From the NCBI GenBank assembly GCA_038213435.1, contig JBBQTI010000006.1, forward strand, positions 50,117 to 114,116: a stretch of DNA of 64,000 nucleotides, written 5' to 3'. Shown piece after piece: positions 16,688 to 24,848 of the stretch (positions are counted from its first letter, which is position 1; each line of letters opens with the position of its first letter). A model generated the notes under the pieces. That model worked only from the letters and a program-made list of their open reading frames with translations. It did not search any database and was not told where the DNA came from. Position numbers and translations under genes: made by a program. Source of the DNA: PALSA-610 sp038213435. Its GTDB lineage: Bacteria; Actinomycetota; Acidimicrobiia; IMCC26256; PALSA-610.

Positions 16688-17833
16688 CTAGGAGCTTCGG
16701 GCGCGCAACAGGACCAGCCCGAGTGCGGCCGCGACGGCGCCCGTCGTGAACGCGCCGCGATTGCCGGACACTGCGACGACGGCACCGCAGATGAACGCGC
16801 CGACCCCTTGCGACGCGTCGAAGAACGATGAGAACGTGCCCACCACTGATGCACGGTCGGCGTCGCCGACACCGACGAGCGCGAGCAGCAACAGGGCCGG
16901 ATACATCAACGACATGCCTGCAGCCAGGATGGCCGTTCCCACGACCAGCCCGGCCACGGTCGGCCACGCGGCGACGACGCCGATCCCGACTGCGGCCAGC
17001 CCGAGCGCCATCGCGCCCGCGTCGCGCCCACCGAGCCGGTCGGGCACACGCGCGCCGACGATCCGCACGACGAGGATCAAGATCCCGTAGAGCAAGAAGA
17101 TCGGTCCGGAGTCGATGTCGAGCTGGTGCGTCGCGTAGAGCGGCATGAACGCGCTGAACCCGGCGAGCGGGATGAGCCCGAGGAACAGCACGGTGCCGGG
17201 CTTGATGGCCGCGCGGTGCAGCAGGTGCTTCGACGCCGGTTCGGTGATCTCGCGGGGAACCTCGACGGTGAACACGCCCACGAGCGCGGCCGCGAGCGCC
17301 AGCGACGCGGAGACGACAAACGTGAGCTCGTAGCGCGACGTGCCACGCAGGTACTCGCCGAGCGCGGGACCGAACGACAGCCCGCCGTATACGGCGACCG
17401 ACCAATACGAGACCGCCTCCCCCCGACGCTCGACCGGCGACAGGTCGGTGATCATCGTCGCCGCACCGACGAAGAAGCCCGCCTCGCCGAACCCCGTGAC
17501 GACGCGCATGAAAACGAGCCACCAGAGCGCGTGCACCACGCCGTACACCACGGTCGACGCGGCCACGATCAACGCGCCCCCGATGATCAGCACCCGCCGT
17601 CCGACCCGGTCGCCGACTCGCCCGGCGTAGGTTCGCAGCGCGATCGCACCGACCGCGAACGCGCCGACCGCGACGCCAACCGCGAAGCTGCCGGCACCCA
17701 GGGAGTCCTCCACATAATGCGGGAGCACCGGGGTGAGCATCGCGAGGGCCAGGAAATAGCAGAGCCCACACGTCACCACGACGAGGAAGCGCGGCGTCAG
17801 CAATCGTGCCGGCGCGGCGACGGGATCCGTCAT
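16688..17833 (-). CDS. Major facilitator superfamily transporter
   Basis: This 381-aa polytopic protein has about 12 hydrophobic segments and the MFS loop 2-3 motif in the form YAGRVGDRVGRRVLIIGGAL (G-x-x-x-D-x-x-G-R-R). A loop 4-5 region FMRVVTGFGEAGFFVGAATM resembles the R-x-x-x-G-x-G-E-A block of drug-efflux (YajR/AraJ-like) transporters. The substrate cannot be predicted. It lies between the ferredoxin reductase (10 bp upstream) and pimB (11 bp downstream), so it is transcribed as part of the same block. Confidence 0.85.
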   Translation of the reverse strand: MTDPVAAPARLLTPRFLVVVTCGLCYFLALAMLTPVLPHYVEDSLGAGSFAVGVAVGAFAVGAIALRTYAGRVGDRVGRRVLIIGGALIVAASTVVYGVVHALWWLVFMRVVTGFGEAGFFVGAATMITDLSPVERRGEAVSYWSVAVYGGLSFGPALGEYLRGTSRYELTFVVSASLALAAALVGVFTVEVPREITEPASKHLLHRAAIKPGTVLFLGLIPLAGFSAFMPLYATHQLDIDSGPIFLLYGILILVVRIVGARVPDRLGGRDAGAMALGLAAVGIGVVAAWPTVAGLVVGTAILAAGMSLMYPALLLLALVGVGDADRASVVGTFSSFFDASQGVGAFICGAVVAVSGNRGAFTTGAVAAALGLVLLRARSS

Positions 17834-17843
17834 CGGCGAGCCG

Positions 17844-19037
17844 TCATCGATCTGCGAGCTTCACGGCGTCGTCCCACGATCCGCGTTCGGCGATGATCCG
17901 GCGATATTGCATAACGAAGCGCGGCCGGTTGAAGCCGAGCGCGCCGAGCAGCCGACCGCCGCGGCCGAACAACGCCACGAACTGCCGCTCCTCGAGCGTT
18001 CCGTGCGCGACGTGAACGTCGGCATCGGGCGAGACCACGCCGACCGTTTGAATCTTGCGGTCATACTGGTCGGACCACACGAACGGCACCGGCGCGAACG
18101 GTTCGTCGTGGCCGAGCAGCCGGCGCGCCGCGTGCACGCCCTGTTCGGTCGCGTTCGTCCAGTGCTCGAGCCGCATCCGTCGGCCGTCGAACAGCGGGTT
18201 GGGCCAGCGCGCCACGTCGCCGGCGGCGACGATTCCCGGTGCCGCCGCGCACGTCTCGTCGCAGACCACGCCGTCGTCGATCGTGAGCTCCGATCCCTTG
18301 AGCCACGCGGTCTCCGGCACGACGCCGACGCCCACGACCACGACATCGGCCGCGATGACCGAACCGTCACCGAGAAGAACGCCGCGAACCCGGCCCGCGC
18401 CGTCGCCCTCGATCGCTTCGACCTGCACGCCCGTGCGCAGGTCGACACCGTGGTCGCGGTGGATCGCGGCGAGCACCGCGCCGAGCTCGGGCCCGAGTCC
18501 GCGCACCATCGGCTGCGGCAACATCTCCAGCACCGTCACGTCGAGGTGTCGAGCCCGACACGTCGCAGCGATCTCCGAGCCGATGAACCCGGCACCGATC
18601 ACGACGACCTTCGGTCGCGCGTCGAGCAACTCCCGCAACGCGAGCGCGTCATCGAGTGTTCGTAGGGTGAACAATCCCGCGAGGTTGGGCTGGTTCGCGA
18701 GCCGACGCGGGGTGGCTCCGGTCGCAATCACCAACCCGTCGAACGCCACGCGTTCGCCGTCGTGCAGCTCGACCTCGCGCGCGCGGGTGTCGAGCGCGAC
18801 TGCACGCGCGTCGAGACGCCAATCGAGGTCGAGATCGTCGACACCTTGCTTGCGCAGAACCAGCTGCTCGGGTTCCCAGTCGCCGCGCAAGAACTCCTTG
18901 GACAGCGGCGGACGGTCGTACGGCAGGTGCGCTTCGGCGCCGATCGCGACGATGCGGCCGTCGAAGCCCTCGCGCCGGAACGTCTCCGCGGCGCGCAGTC
19001 CGGCGAGCGAGGTCCCGACGATCGCCACGGTCCGCAT
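17844..19037 (-). CDS. FAD-dependent ferredoxin/rubredoxin reductase family protein
   Basis: This 397-aa protein has the two-Rossmann architecture of putidaredoxin/rhodocoxin reductases. An FAD motif lies at the N-terminus (VAIVGTSLAGLRAAETFRRE), followed by YDRPPLSKEFL, the isoalloxazine-contact motif. The second GxGxxG for NADH, VVVIGAGFIGSEIAATCRAR, lies near residue 150, and the second FAD segment PGIVAAGDVARWPNPLF near 270. Such reductases deliver electrons to ferredoxins serving P450s or ring hydroxylases (for example in sterol oxidation). No ferredoxin gene is adjacent. First gene of the 19-11.5 kb minus-strand block, divergent from the acyl-CoA ligase with an 87-bp intergenic region. 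Confidence 0.85.
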   Translation of the reverse strand: MRTVAIVGTSLAGLRAAETFRREGFDGRIVAIGAEAHLPYDRPPLSKEFLRGDWEPEQLVLRKQGVDDLDLDWRLDARAVALDTRAREVELHDGERVAFDGLVIATGATPRRLANQPNLAGLFTLRTLDDALALRELLDARPKVVVIGAGFIGSEIAATCRARHLDVTVLEMLPQPMVRGLGPELGAVLAAIHRDHGVDLRTGVQVEAIEGDGAGRVRGVLLGDGSVIAADVVVVGVGVVPETAWLKGSELTIDDGVVCDETCAAAPGIVAAGDVARWPNPLFDGRRMRLEHWTNATEQGVHAARRLLGHDEPFAPVPFVWSDQYDRKIQTVGVVSPDADVHVAHGTLEERQFVALFGRGGRLLGALGFNRPRFVMQYRRIIAERGSWDDAVKLADR

Positions 19038-19124
19038 GCCCCGTCGAACCTACCAACTGGCCGGAATCCTGACGTGGCCGTCATACTTACGGCCGCTCGC
19101 CTGCCCCCTTCGTGGAGCCGATGC

Positions 19125-21323
19125 ATGGCCAAGTCGTTGCCGTCCGCTTCCCGGTGGTCGTCCGGTTCACCCGACGTCGACGTGTCCGGGCGCGCGCTGC
19201 GCATGCGCGACGTCGACATCGACGCGTTCCTCCACCCCAAGACCATCGCCCTGATCGGCGCGTCGGATCAGTCGGCGAAACCCAACACCGCGATGACGCG
19301 CAAGTTCGCGCAGTGGTCGCAGCAGAACGGCGCGACGTTCTATCCCGTGCACCCAGAGCGCGAGTCGGTGCTCGGCCATCCTTGCTTCAAGTCGGTGTTC
19401 GACATCCCCGGCGACATCGACCTCGCGATCATCCTCACCGGTCGCGCCGAGGAGTCGTTCGAGGAGGTGCTGCGGCGCAAGGCCAAGTTCGCGGTGATCT
19501 TCGCGGCCGGATTCTCCGAGATCGGCGAAGAGGGCAAGAAGCGCGAACGCCGCCTCGAGGAGCTCGTACACACCGGCGATGTGAGGCTGCTCGGGCCGAA
19601 CACGAACCTCAACGCGTTCGAGGAGTTCCGAGATGATCTCGAGGGTCCGTCGATCGCGCTGATCACGCAATCCGGCCACCAGGGGCGTCCCATTTTCCAG
19701 GGGCAAGAGGTCGGCATCCGGCTCACGCACTGGGCGCCCACGGGCAACGAGGTCGACCTCGAGTTCGCCGACTTCGCCCGGCATTTCGCCGACCAACCCG
19801 AGGTCGGTGCGATCGCGTGTTACATCGAGGGCTTCAAGGACGGCCGCACGCTGATGCTGGCGGCCGACCACGCCGCGCAGCTGCGCAAGCCGATCGTCAT
19901 GGTGAAGGTCGGCAAGACCGCAGCGGGCCGGTCGATGGCGCAGTCGCACACCGGGCACCTGACCGGTTCCGACGCCGTGACCTCGGCGGTATTTCGCCAG
20001 TTCGGCGTCACACGCGTCGACGGACTCGACGAGCTGCTCGAGGTGTCGATGGCGTTCGCGCGCACGCGTCCACCGGAGCCTCCGGAGTGGACGAGCTCGA
20101 CGAGGGAGCCGGGCGTGTGCGTATACGCGATCTCGGGCGGCACCGGCGCGCACATGGCCGACGTTCTCGCCGACGCCGGCATGCTGCTGCCCGATCTCAC
20201 GAAGGAATCGCAGCGGCAACTCCACGACGGGCTCATACCGTCGTACCTGCGCGTCTCGAATCCCGTCGACTGTGGTGGTCCGCCCGTCGCCGACGCTCGC
20301 GGCCGCAAGATCCTCGACGTGATCCTCGCCGACGAGAACGTCGACATCCTCGTGATCCCGATCACCGGCGCAGTCGTGACGTTCAGCGAGCCGTTCACGC
20401 GCGACATCATCGAAGCCGCGAAGAGTACGGCGAAGCCGGTCTTCGTCGTGTGGGGTGCGCCCGCCGGAACCGACGACACGTACTACAAGCGTCTGCTCGA
20501 CGGCGATCTGCCGGTGTTCCGGACGTTCCACAACTGCGTAGCCGCAGTGAAGAGCTACGCCGACTACTGGACATTCTCCGCGCGCTACCGCTCTCCGTTC
20601 GACCACGCGCCTCGCGAGCCGTTGCCCGCCGCCCGCAAGGCCCGCGCGCTCCTCGACGCACTTGAGCCGGGTGAGGCGCTGTCGGAGTGGGGCTCGAAGA
20701 AGCTCATCCGCGCCTACGGCATCAAGACGTCGAAGGACGAGCTCTGCGCAACGGCTTCCGACGCGGTGCGCGCGGCCAAGAAGATCGGATTCCCGGTAGT
20801 GATGAAGGTGTCGTCGCCCGATTTGCTGCACAAGACCGATGTCGGCGTCGTGAAGGTCGGCGTCTCATCGGCGGCCGAGGTGCGCGCCGCGCACGACGAG
20901 CTCCTGCGCAAGGCAACGAAGGCCGATCGCCGCGCCCGCATCGACGGCGTGATGGTGTGCGAGACGGTGTCGGGAGGCGTCGACATGCTCATCGGCACCT
21001 CGACCGACCAGCTGTTCGGGCCGGTCGTCACCGTCGGGCTCGGCGGAATCTTCGTCGAGGTGTTCGGCGACGTGACCTTCCGGGTTCCACCCTTCGACGA
21101 CGACGAAGCGCGCCGCGCCCTCGCGGAGCTGAAGGGCTTCACGCTGTTGAAAGGCGTTCGGGGTCAACCTCCCGTCGACGTCGACGCGCTGGTCGATACG
21201 GTGATGAAGGTGCAGAGACTCGCCCTGGATCTCGCCGACGACATCCGCGAGCTCGACATCAATCCTCTCGTAATTCGGCCCCGCGGCGCGGTGGCACTCG
21301 ACGCTTTGGTGGTGAAGCAATGA
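19125..21323 (+). CDS. ADP-forming acyl-CoA ligase (acetate--CoA ligase family)
   Basis: The product (732 aa from ATG 19125; ATG 19203 is an alternative start) has the single-chain alpha-beta arrangement of NDP-forming acyl-CoA synthetases. It shows a CoA-binding Rossmann domain (PKTIALIGASDQSAKPN), a succinyl-CoA-ligase-like domain with SGHQGRPIFQGQE, a QSHTGHLTGSDA His region, and a C-terminal ATP-grasp domain (FPVVMKVSSPDLLHKTDVGG-type block at KVSSPDLLHKTDVGVVKV). GGAG precedes the chosen ATG by 9 nt. It overlaps the enoyl-CoA hydratase start by 4 nt, placing it at the head of a four-gene operon with a hydratase and a thiolase-like/DUF35 pair, so it likely activates a branched or steroid-derived acid. 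Confidence 0.8.
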   Translation: MAKSLPSASRWSSGSPDVDVSGRALRMRDVDIDAFLHPKTIALIGASDQSAKPNTAMTRKFAQWSQQNGATFYPVHPERESVLGHPCFKSVFDIPGDIDLAIILTGRAEESFEEVLRRKAKFAVIFAAGFSEIGEEGKKRERRLEELVHTGDVRLLGPNTNLNAFEEFRDDLEGPSIALITQSGHQGRPIFQGQEVGIRLTHWAPTGNEVDLEFADFARHFADQPEVGAIACYIEGFKDGRTLMLAADHAAQLRKPIVMVKVGKTAAGRSMAQSHTGHLTGSDAVTSAVFRQFGVTRVDGLDELLEVSMAFARTRPPEPPEWTSSTREPGVCVYAISGGTGAHMADVLADAGMLLPDLTKESQRQLHDGLIPSYLRVSNPVDCGGPPVADARGRKILDVILADENVDILVIPITGAVVTFSEPFTRDIIEAAKSTAKPVFVVWGAPAGTDDTYYKRLLDGDLPVFRTFHNCVAAVKSYADYWTFSARYRSPFDHAPREPLPAARKARALLDALEPGEALSEWGSKKLIRAYGIKTSKDELCATASDAVRAAKKIGFPVVMKVSSPDLLHKTDVGVVKVGVSSAAEVRAAHDELLRKATKADRRARIDGVMVCETVSGGVDMLIGTSTDQLFGPVVTVGLGGIFVEVFGDVTFRVPPFDDDEARRALAELKGFTLLKGVRGQPPVDVDALVDTVMKVQRLALDLADDIRELDINPLVIRPRGAVALDALVVKQ

Positions 21324-22165
21324 GTAAAGCTGCAGGCGAGACGGCGAACGGGTCCGAGGAGCTGCTGACCCGGCTCGAGAACGGCGTGCTGTGGTTGACG
21401 ATCAACCGGGCCGACAAGGGCAACGCGATCCCCTACTACGTGCGCGACGCGCTCATCGACGCGTTCCGCAACGCGCACTTGGATCTCGGAGTGCGTGCCG
21501 TTGTGCTGACCGCCGTGGGCGACCGGCATTTCTGCACGGGCGCCGATCTCTCGGTTCCGCAGCCGGCGCGCGGTTCGCGGCCGGCCGAAGCTCCCGAGCG
21601 TCCGGTCGGCTCGGCGGTCAGCATGATGCGCGCCGGTTTCCAGCAACTGATGACCGCGATCCAGGACTGCGAGAAGCCCGTCGTCGTCTCCTTGAACGGC
21701 ACCGCGGCCGGCGGCGGATCGATGCTCGTACTCGCAGCCGATCTCGTGATCGCGGCCGACAACGCGAAGCTCATTCAGGTGTTCGTCCGTCGGGGCTTGA
21801 TCCCCGACGCCGGGGTCGCGTACCTCTTGCCGCGCGTCATCGGCATGCACAAGGCGAAAGAGCTCGTTTTCTTCGGTGACGACCTCTCGGCCGCCGACGC
21901 CGCGCAGCTCGGCATCGTCAACAAGGTCGTGCCCGCCGCCGAGTTGCCGGACGCGACGAAGGAGTGGGCCGAGCGACTCGCGAGTGGTCCGACGAAGGCC
22001 ATTGGATGGTCGAAGAAGCTCCTGCACGACGCGTCGGAGCTGGCGCGCCGTGATCTGCTCGAGGAAGAGGCGATGCTCGTCGAGCTCAACAGTTCGACCG
22101 AGGACTCGAAGGAAGGTGTCGCAGCGTTCCGCGAGCGCCGGCCGCCCGAATGGAAGGGCTGGTGA
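21320..22165 (+). CDS. Enoyl-CoA hydratase/isomerase family protein
   Basis: This 281-aa crotonase-fold protein shows DRHFCTGADLSVPQ (oxyanion-hole strand and helix), KPVVVSLNGTAAGGGSMLVL (second oxyanion Gly) and FVRRGLIPDAGVAYLLPRVI. At the positions of the two catalytic glutamates of classical hydratases I see Ser/Gly and Asp (PDAG), so it may act as an isomerase, hydrolase or on a bulky substrate rather than a standard hydratase. It starts within the ligase stop (ATGA), and the thiolase-like gene follows after 4 bp. Part of the acyl-CoA operon 19.1-23.8 kb. Confidence 0.82.
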   Translation: MSKAAGETANGSEELLTRLENGVLWLTINRADKGNAIPYYVRDALIDAFRNAHLDLGVRAVVLTAVGDRHFCTGADLSVPQPARGSRPAEAPERPVGSAVSMMRAGFQQLMTAIQDCEKPVVVSLNGTAAGGGSMLVLAADLVIAADNAKLIQVFVRRGLIPDAGVAYLLPRVIGMHKAKELVFFGDDLSAADAAQLGIVNKVVPAAELPDATKEWAERLASGPTKAIGWSKKLLHDASELARRDLLEEEAMLVELNSSTEDSKEGVAAFRERRPPEWKGW

Positions 22166-22169
22166 GCCG

Positions 22170-23348
22170 GTGCCCCGTCAACCGTCGACCGGCCTGATCA
22201 GGAGCAAGACCGCGGTCGCCGGCATCGGCCAGACCGCGTTCGGCAAAGGCCTGGCCGACACCGAGCTCTCGCTCGCGTGCCAGGCGATCTCGAGCGCGCT
22301 CGACGACGCGGGCATCGATCCGTCGGAGGTCGACGGCGTCGCGTCGTACACGATGGAGCCGAATCGTGAGGTCGACGTCGCGCGCAGCGTCGGCCTCGGC
22401 GACATCACGTGGTTCTCCCAGGTCGGGTACGGCGGCGGCGCCGGCTGCGCGGTCGTCGGCCAAGCGGCGATGGCCGTCGCGACCGGTCAGTGCACCGTCG
22501 CGATCGCGTGGCGTGCCCGTAAGCGCGCCGACCCGACGAGCCGTCCGTGGGCGCAAGCGCAGGCTCGGCTCGCCGACAGCAGCCAGTGGACGCGGCCGTT
22601 CGGCGTGATCCGGCCCGTCGACGAGATCGCGCTGCTCACCCGCCGTTACATGCACGAATACGGAGGCACGCGCGACCACCTCGCCAACGTCGCGCTCGCA
22701 TTCCGCAAGCACGCCGCTCGCAATCCGGCATCGACCATGGGTCACAAGCCCATGACGCGCGGCGACTACATGAACGCCCGCTGGATCTCGGAGCCGTTGT
22801 GTCTCTTCGACAACTGTCTGGAGACCGACGGTGCGCTGGCGGTCGTGGTCGTCTCCGCGGAACGCGCACGCGACCTGAAGCACCCGCCCGCGTACATCCA
22901 CGCGTTCGCGCAGGGCTTGCCGCCACAGCATCAAACCATGACGAATTACTTCACTGACGATCCCCTGCGCGGCCCGGCCTGGACCGCGGCCGGGCGCATG
23001 TGGGAGATGGCCGAGGCGACACCGGCGGACGTCAAGGTCGCACAGCTGTACGACGCGTTCAGCCCGCTGATCATCTTGTCGTTGGAGGGCTACGGGTTCT
23101 GCGCGCGGGGTGAGGGCGGGCCGTTCACCGACGACGGCAATATCGAATGGCCGAACGGACGCTTGCCGGTCAACACGTCGGGCGGCGGAATGTCGGAGGC
23201 GTACGTGCACGGCTTCAATCTCATCCTCGAAGGTGCCCGCCAGATCCGCGGCACGTCGACCGCGCAGGTCGAAGGTGCAGACGTTTCTCTCGTCACGAGC
23301 GGCGAGGGAGTCCCGACGTCCGCGATCTTGTTCACGAAGGACGGATGA
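22170..23348 (+). CDS. Thiolase-fold lipid-transfer protein lacking the catalytic Cys (aldolase-like)
   Basis: This 392-aa protein (GTG start) belongs to the SCP-x/Ltp thiolase branch: TAVAGIGQTAFGKGLADTEL, LDDAGIDPSEVDGVASYT, then VGYGGGAGCAVVGQA where true thiolases have the nucleophilic Cys, and VAQLYDAFSPLIILSLEGYG. The expected nucleophile position is Gly-rich here. That is the feature of Ltp2-type retro-aldolases acting with a DUF35 partner on sterol side-chain 17-hydroxy CoA thioesters. The gene immediately downstream encodes a zinc-ribbon/OB DUF35 protein, exactly such a partner. I infer an aldolase-type C-C lyase; the exact substrate is open. Confidence 0.72.
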   Translation: MPRQPSTGLIRSKTAVAGIGQTAFGKGLADTELSLACQAISSALDDAGIDPSEVDGVASYTMEPNREVDVARSVGLGDITWFSQVGYGGGAGCAVVGQAAMAVATGQCTVAIAWRARKRADPTSRPWAQAQARLADSSQWTRPFGVIRPVDEIALLTRRYMHEYGGTRDHLANVALAFRKHAARNPASTMGHKPMTRGDYMNARWISEPLCLFDNCLETDGALAVVVVSAERARDLKHPPAYIHAFAQGLPPQHQTMTNYFTDDPLRGPAWTAAGRMWEMAEATPADVKVAQLYDAFSPLIILSLEGYGFCARGEGGPFTDDGNIEWPNGRLPVNTSGGGMSEAYVHGFNLILEGARQIRGTSTAQVEGADVSLVTSGEGVPTSAILFTKDG

Positions 23349-23351
23349 GCG

Positions 23352-23786
23352 ATGGAGACGGGATGGCTGTTGCCCGACCTCGCCGATCCGACGTCGAGCG
23401 AATTCTGGCTGGGTTGCGCGCGCGGCGAGCTGCTCGTCCAAGCGTGCGGGGCGTGCGGGACGCGGCGGATGCCTCCGCGTCCGATGTGCCCTCGCTGCCG
23501 ATCGACCGACGCGAGATGGGAAGCCACCTCGGGACGCGGCCGCATCTGGTCGTTCATCGTCCCGCACCCGCCACTCCTGCCGGCGTTCGGCGCGGTCGCA
23601 CCGTACAACGCCATCGTCGTCGAGCTCGATGAAGCTCCGACGATCCGGTTCGTCGGAAACCTCGTGGCGGCGGCCGACGGTGAGATCAACGAGATCGACC
23701 CATCCACGATCACGATCGGCGAGCCGGTACGCGTCGTGTTCCACCAGATCGAGGACGTGACGCTCCCCCGGTGGGTCCGGGCCTGA
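23352..23786 (+). CDS. Zn-ribbon/OB-fold DUF35 protein, partner of the thiolase-like protein
   Basis: This 144-aa protein has an N-terminal helix (SSEFWLGCARGELLVQ), a four-Cys rubredoxin-like zinc ribbon (CGACG...CPRC, ~32-50) and a C-terminal OB fold starting GRIWSFIVPHPPLLPAF. DUF35 proteins dock on Ltp/thiolase-like subunits and, in ChsH2-Ltp2 of steroid degraders, are required for the aldolase reaction. It follows its partner by 3 bp. All four Cys are intact, in contrast to the second DUF35 protein in this window (36645-37085). Confidence 0.85.
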   Translation: METGWLLPDLADPTSSEFWLGCARGELLVQACGACGTRRMPPRPMCPRCRSTDARWEATSGRGRIWSFIVPHPPLLPAFGAVAPYNAIVVELDEAPTIRFVGNLVAAADGEINEIDPSTITIGEPVRVVFHQIEDVTLPRWVRA

Positions 23787-23817
23787 TCGTTCGGCCCGGA
23801 CCATGCCGGCGGGACGC

Positions 23818-24297
23818 TCAGGCGCTCGGGGCAGGTGCGCCGGGCGGCGCCTGACCGTGAGGTCCGGCTCCGAAGCCTTGCTCCGTCGACGTGACCTTGA
23901 AGCTCGCGTCGATCTTCAACGTCACCTGCGTGCCGTCCGCCTTCGTGATGTGGGCTTCGTACGGCGAACCGGCCGAGTCGGTCTCGACGCGGATGACCGT
24001 CGCGCCGGGAACCGCGGCGAGCGCCGCGGCCTTGACCTTCGCCGCGTTCGTACCGGTGAGGAGCGTCTCGTCCGGTCCGTGCGACACGGTCGCCGGATCG
24101 GCCGCTTGTGTGCCGGAAGATGCCGTGGACGAGGCGGCCGTCGTCGACGACGAGCCGGTCGTCGCCGCGCTCGCGATCCCGGCTCCGCCGATCGCCGCGC
24201 CGACGGCGGCCGCGCTGACGATCAGCCACGTTCGCCCTCGCTTGGCGGCGGGCTTCGATCCCGGTGTCGGTTCGGTTGTGAGTTCGGACTGCATCAT
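23818..24297 (-). CDS. Membrane-anchored PepSY-domain protein
   Basis: This 159-aa protein has a cytoplasmic N-terminus, one transmembrane helix (TWLIVSAAAVGAAIGGAGIA, ~23-42) and a Ser/Thr/Ala linker. A PepSY-like module spans residues ~75-145 (TNAAKVKAAALAAVPGATVI, then RVETDS and YEAHITKADGTQV). PepSY domains are thought to inhibit proteases or sense envelope conditions. The tail is Gly/Pro-rich. A start at 24294 (second ATG) is equally possible. It converges on the DUF35 gene, and a strong hairpin lies in its leader. Confidence 0.7.
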   Translation of the reverse strand: MMQSELTTEPTPGSKPAAKRGRTWLIVSAAAVGAAIGGAGIASAATTGSSSTTAASSTASSGTQAADPATVSHGPDETLLTGTNAAKVKAAALAAVPGATVIRVETDSAGSPYEAHITKADGTQVTLKIDASFKVTSTEQGFGAGPHGQAPPGAPAPSA

Positions 24298-24310
24298 TGC
24301 TCCTTCAGTT

Positions 24311-24345
24311 GGGGGATGCCTCGGAGGTTCTCCGAAGCAACCCCC
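24311..24345 (-). promoter_or_regulatory. Leader stem-loop in front of the PepSY gene
   Basis: Arms GGGGG (24311-24315) and CCCCC (24341-24345), GC (24318-24319, 24337-24338) and CGGAG/CTCCG (24322-24326, 24330-24334) pair around a 3-nt loop, with two small internal mismatches. It ends 14 bp before the PepSY start codon, so it would fold in the 5' leader next to the ribosome-binding site. It could be translational control or an attenuator. Confidence 0.45.
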
Positions 24346-24457
24346 ACGCTGCGCCGCCGGTCATGGAACGAACGCACAGCCGGGTAAGCGCCGCTGAAGA
24401 AGTCGCGGCACCGAAGAAATGATCGCGGTTCAGGCGCGCGCGGCGCCCGGACGCGTG

Positions 24458-24523
24458 TCGGCCCCGACCACGAGGGTCGGGGCCGATCGCTCGGTCGACC
24501 GCGGCGGGGGTCCGCGGTCGACC
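24458..24523 (-). terminator. Two consecutive perfect 12-bp hairpins
   Basis: Hairpin 1 has arms 24458-24469 and 24475-24486 (TCGGCCCCGACC type, 5-nt loop). Hairpin 2 has arms 24493-24504 and 24512-24523 (GGTCGACCGCGG type, 7-nt loop). Both stems are perfect. They lie 28 bp past the stop of the 47-aa ORF (minus strand) and before the PepSY leader. No U-tract follows, as is common for high-G+C terminators. Confidence 0.6.
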
Positions 24524-24550
24524 CTGTTCTCGTTTCGGTCCTGGTTCGGT

Positions 24551-24694
24551 TCAGGCTGCCTTGCGGGCGTCATCGAGCGCATCGTCGTGGCGCTCGTGGC
24601 GGAGCGCGCCGAGGGTTCGCTCCCAGCGCAGCTGAGAGACCAGCCACGAGATCGCCTGGACCCTGGCCTCGACTGGGGTTGCGTGCGTGTGCAT
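24551..24694 (-). CDS. 47-aa protein divergent from the dual-MerR gene
   Basis: An ATG at 24694, preceded 7 nt upstream by GAGAGGAG (a strong Shine-Dalgarno), opens a 47-codon frame ending at TGA 24551. The peptide (start MHTHATPVEARVQAISWLVS) is one long amphipathic helix, then charged residues LRHERHDDALDDARKAA. I recognise no family. Downstream are two perfect hairpins and upstream is the inverted-repeat/operator region shared with the MerR-type gene, so it is a complete small transcription unit. Candidate target of that regulator. Confidence 0.6.
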   Translation of the reverse strand: MHTHATPVEARVQAISWLVSQLRWERTLGALRHERHDDALDDARKAA

Positions 24695-24757
24695 GACCAA
24701 GCTCCTCTCGGGCGCGTTCCGTAGCGGCCTCGAGCTGCTACCTTCACCACCAACGAA

Positions 24758-24780
24758 GTAGCTGCTTGGCGAGCAGCTAC
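24758..24780. repeat. Perfect 9-bp inverted repeat in the divergent promoter region
   Basis: GTAGCTGCT (24758-24766) and AGCAGCTAC (24772-24780) flank a 5-bp spacer. A related half-site GCTGCTAC occurs at 24734-24741. The repeat lies between the 47-aa gene and the MerR-family gene, next to the second palindrome at 24793-24820, and may be an operator facing the 47-aa gene. Confidence 0.5.
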
Positions 24781-24792
24781 TCCCGGTGGAGG

Positions 24793-24820
24793 AACACTGC
24801 GAGTGTATACTCTCAGTGTT
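24793..24820. promoter_or_regulatory. MerR-type palindromic operator with embedded -10
   Basis: A 28-bp near-perfect palindrome: outer arms AACACTG and CAGTGTT, inner arms GAGT and ACTC, centred on GTAT. TATACT (24806-24811) inside it fits a -10 hexamer. It ends 28 bp before the GTG start of the dual-MerR gene, so autoregulation is the simplest reading, as MerR proteins bind dyads between promoter elements. Confidence 0.6.
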
Positions 24821-24848
24821 GCTGCTGTCAAATCAGGGGATCCCGAAC

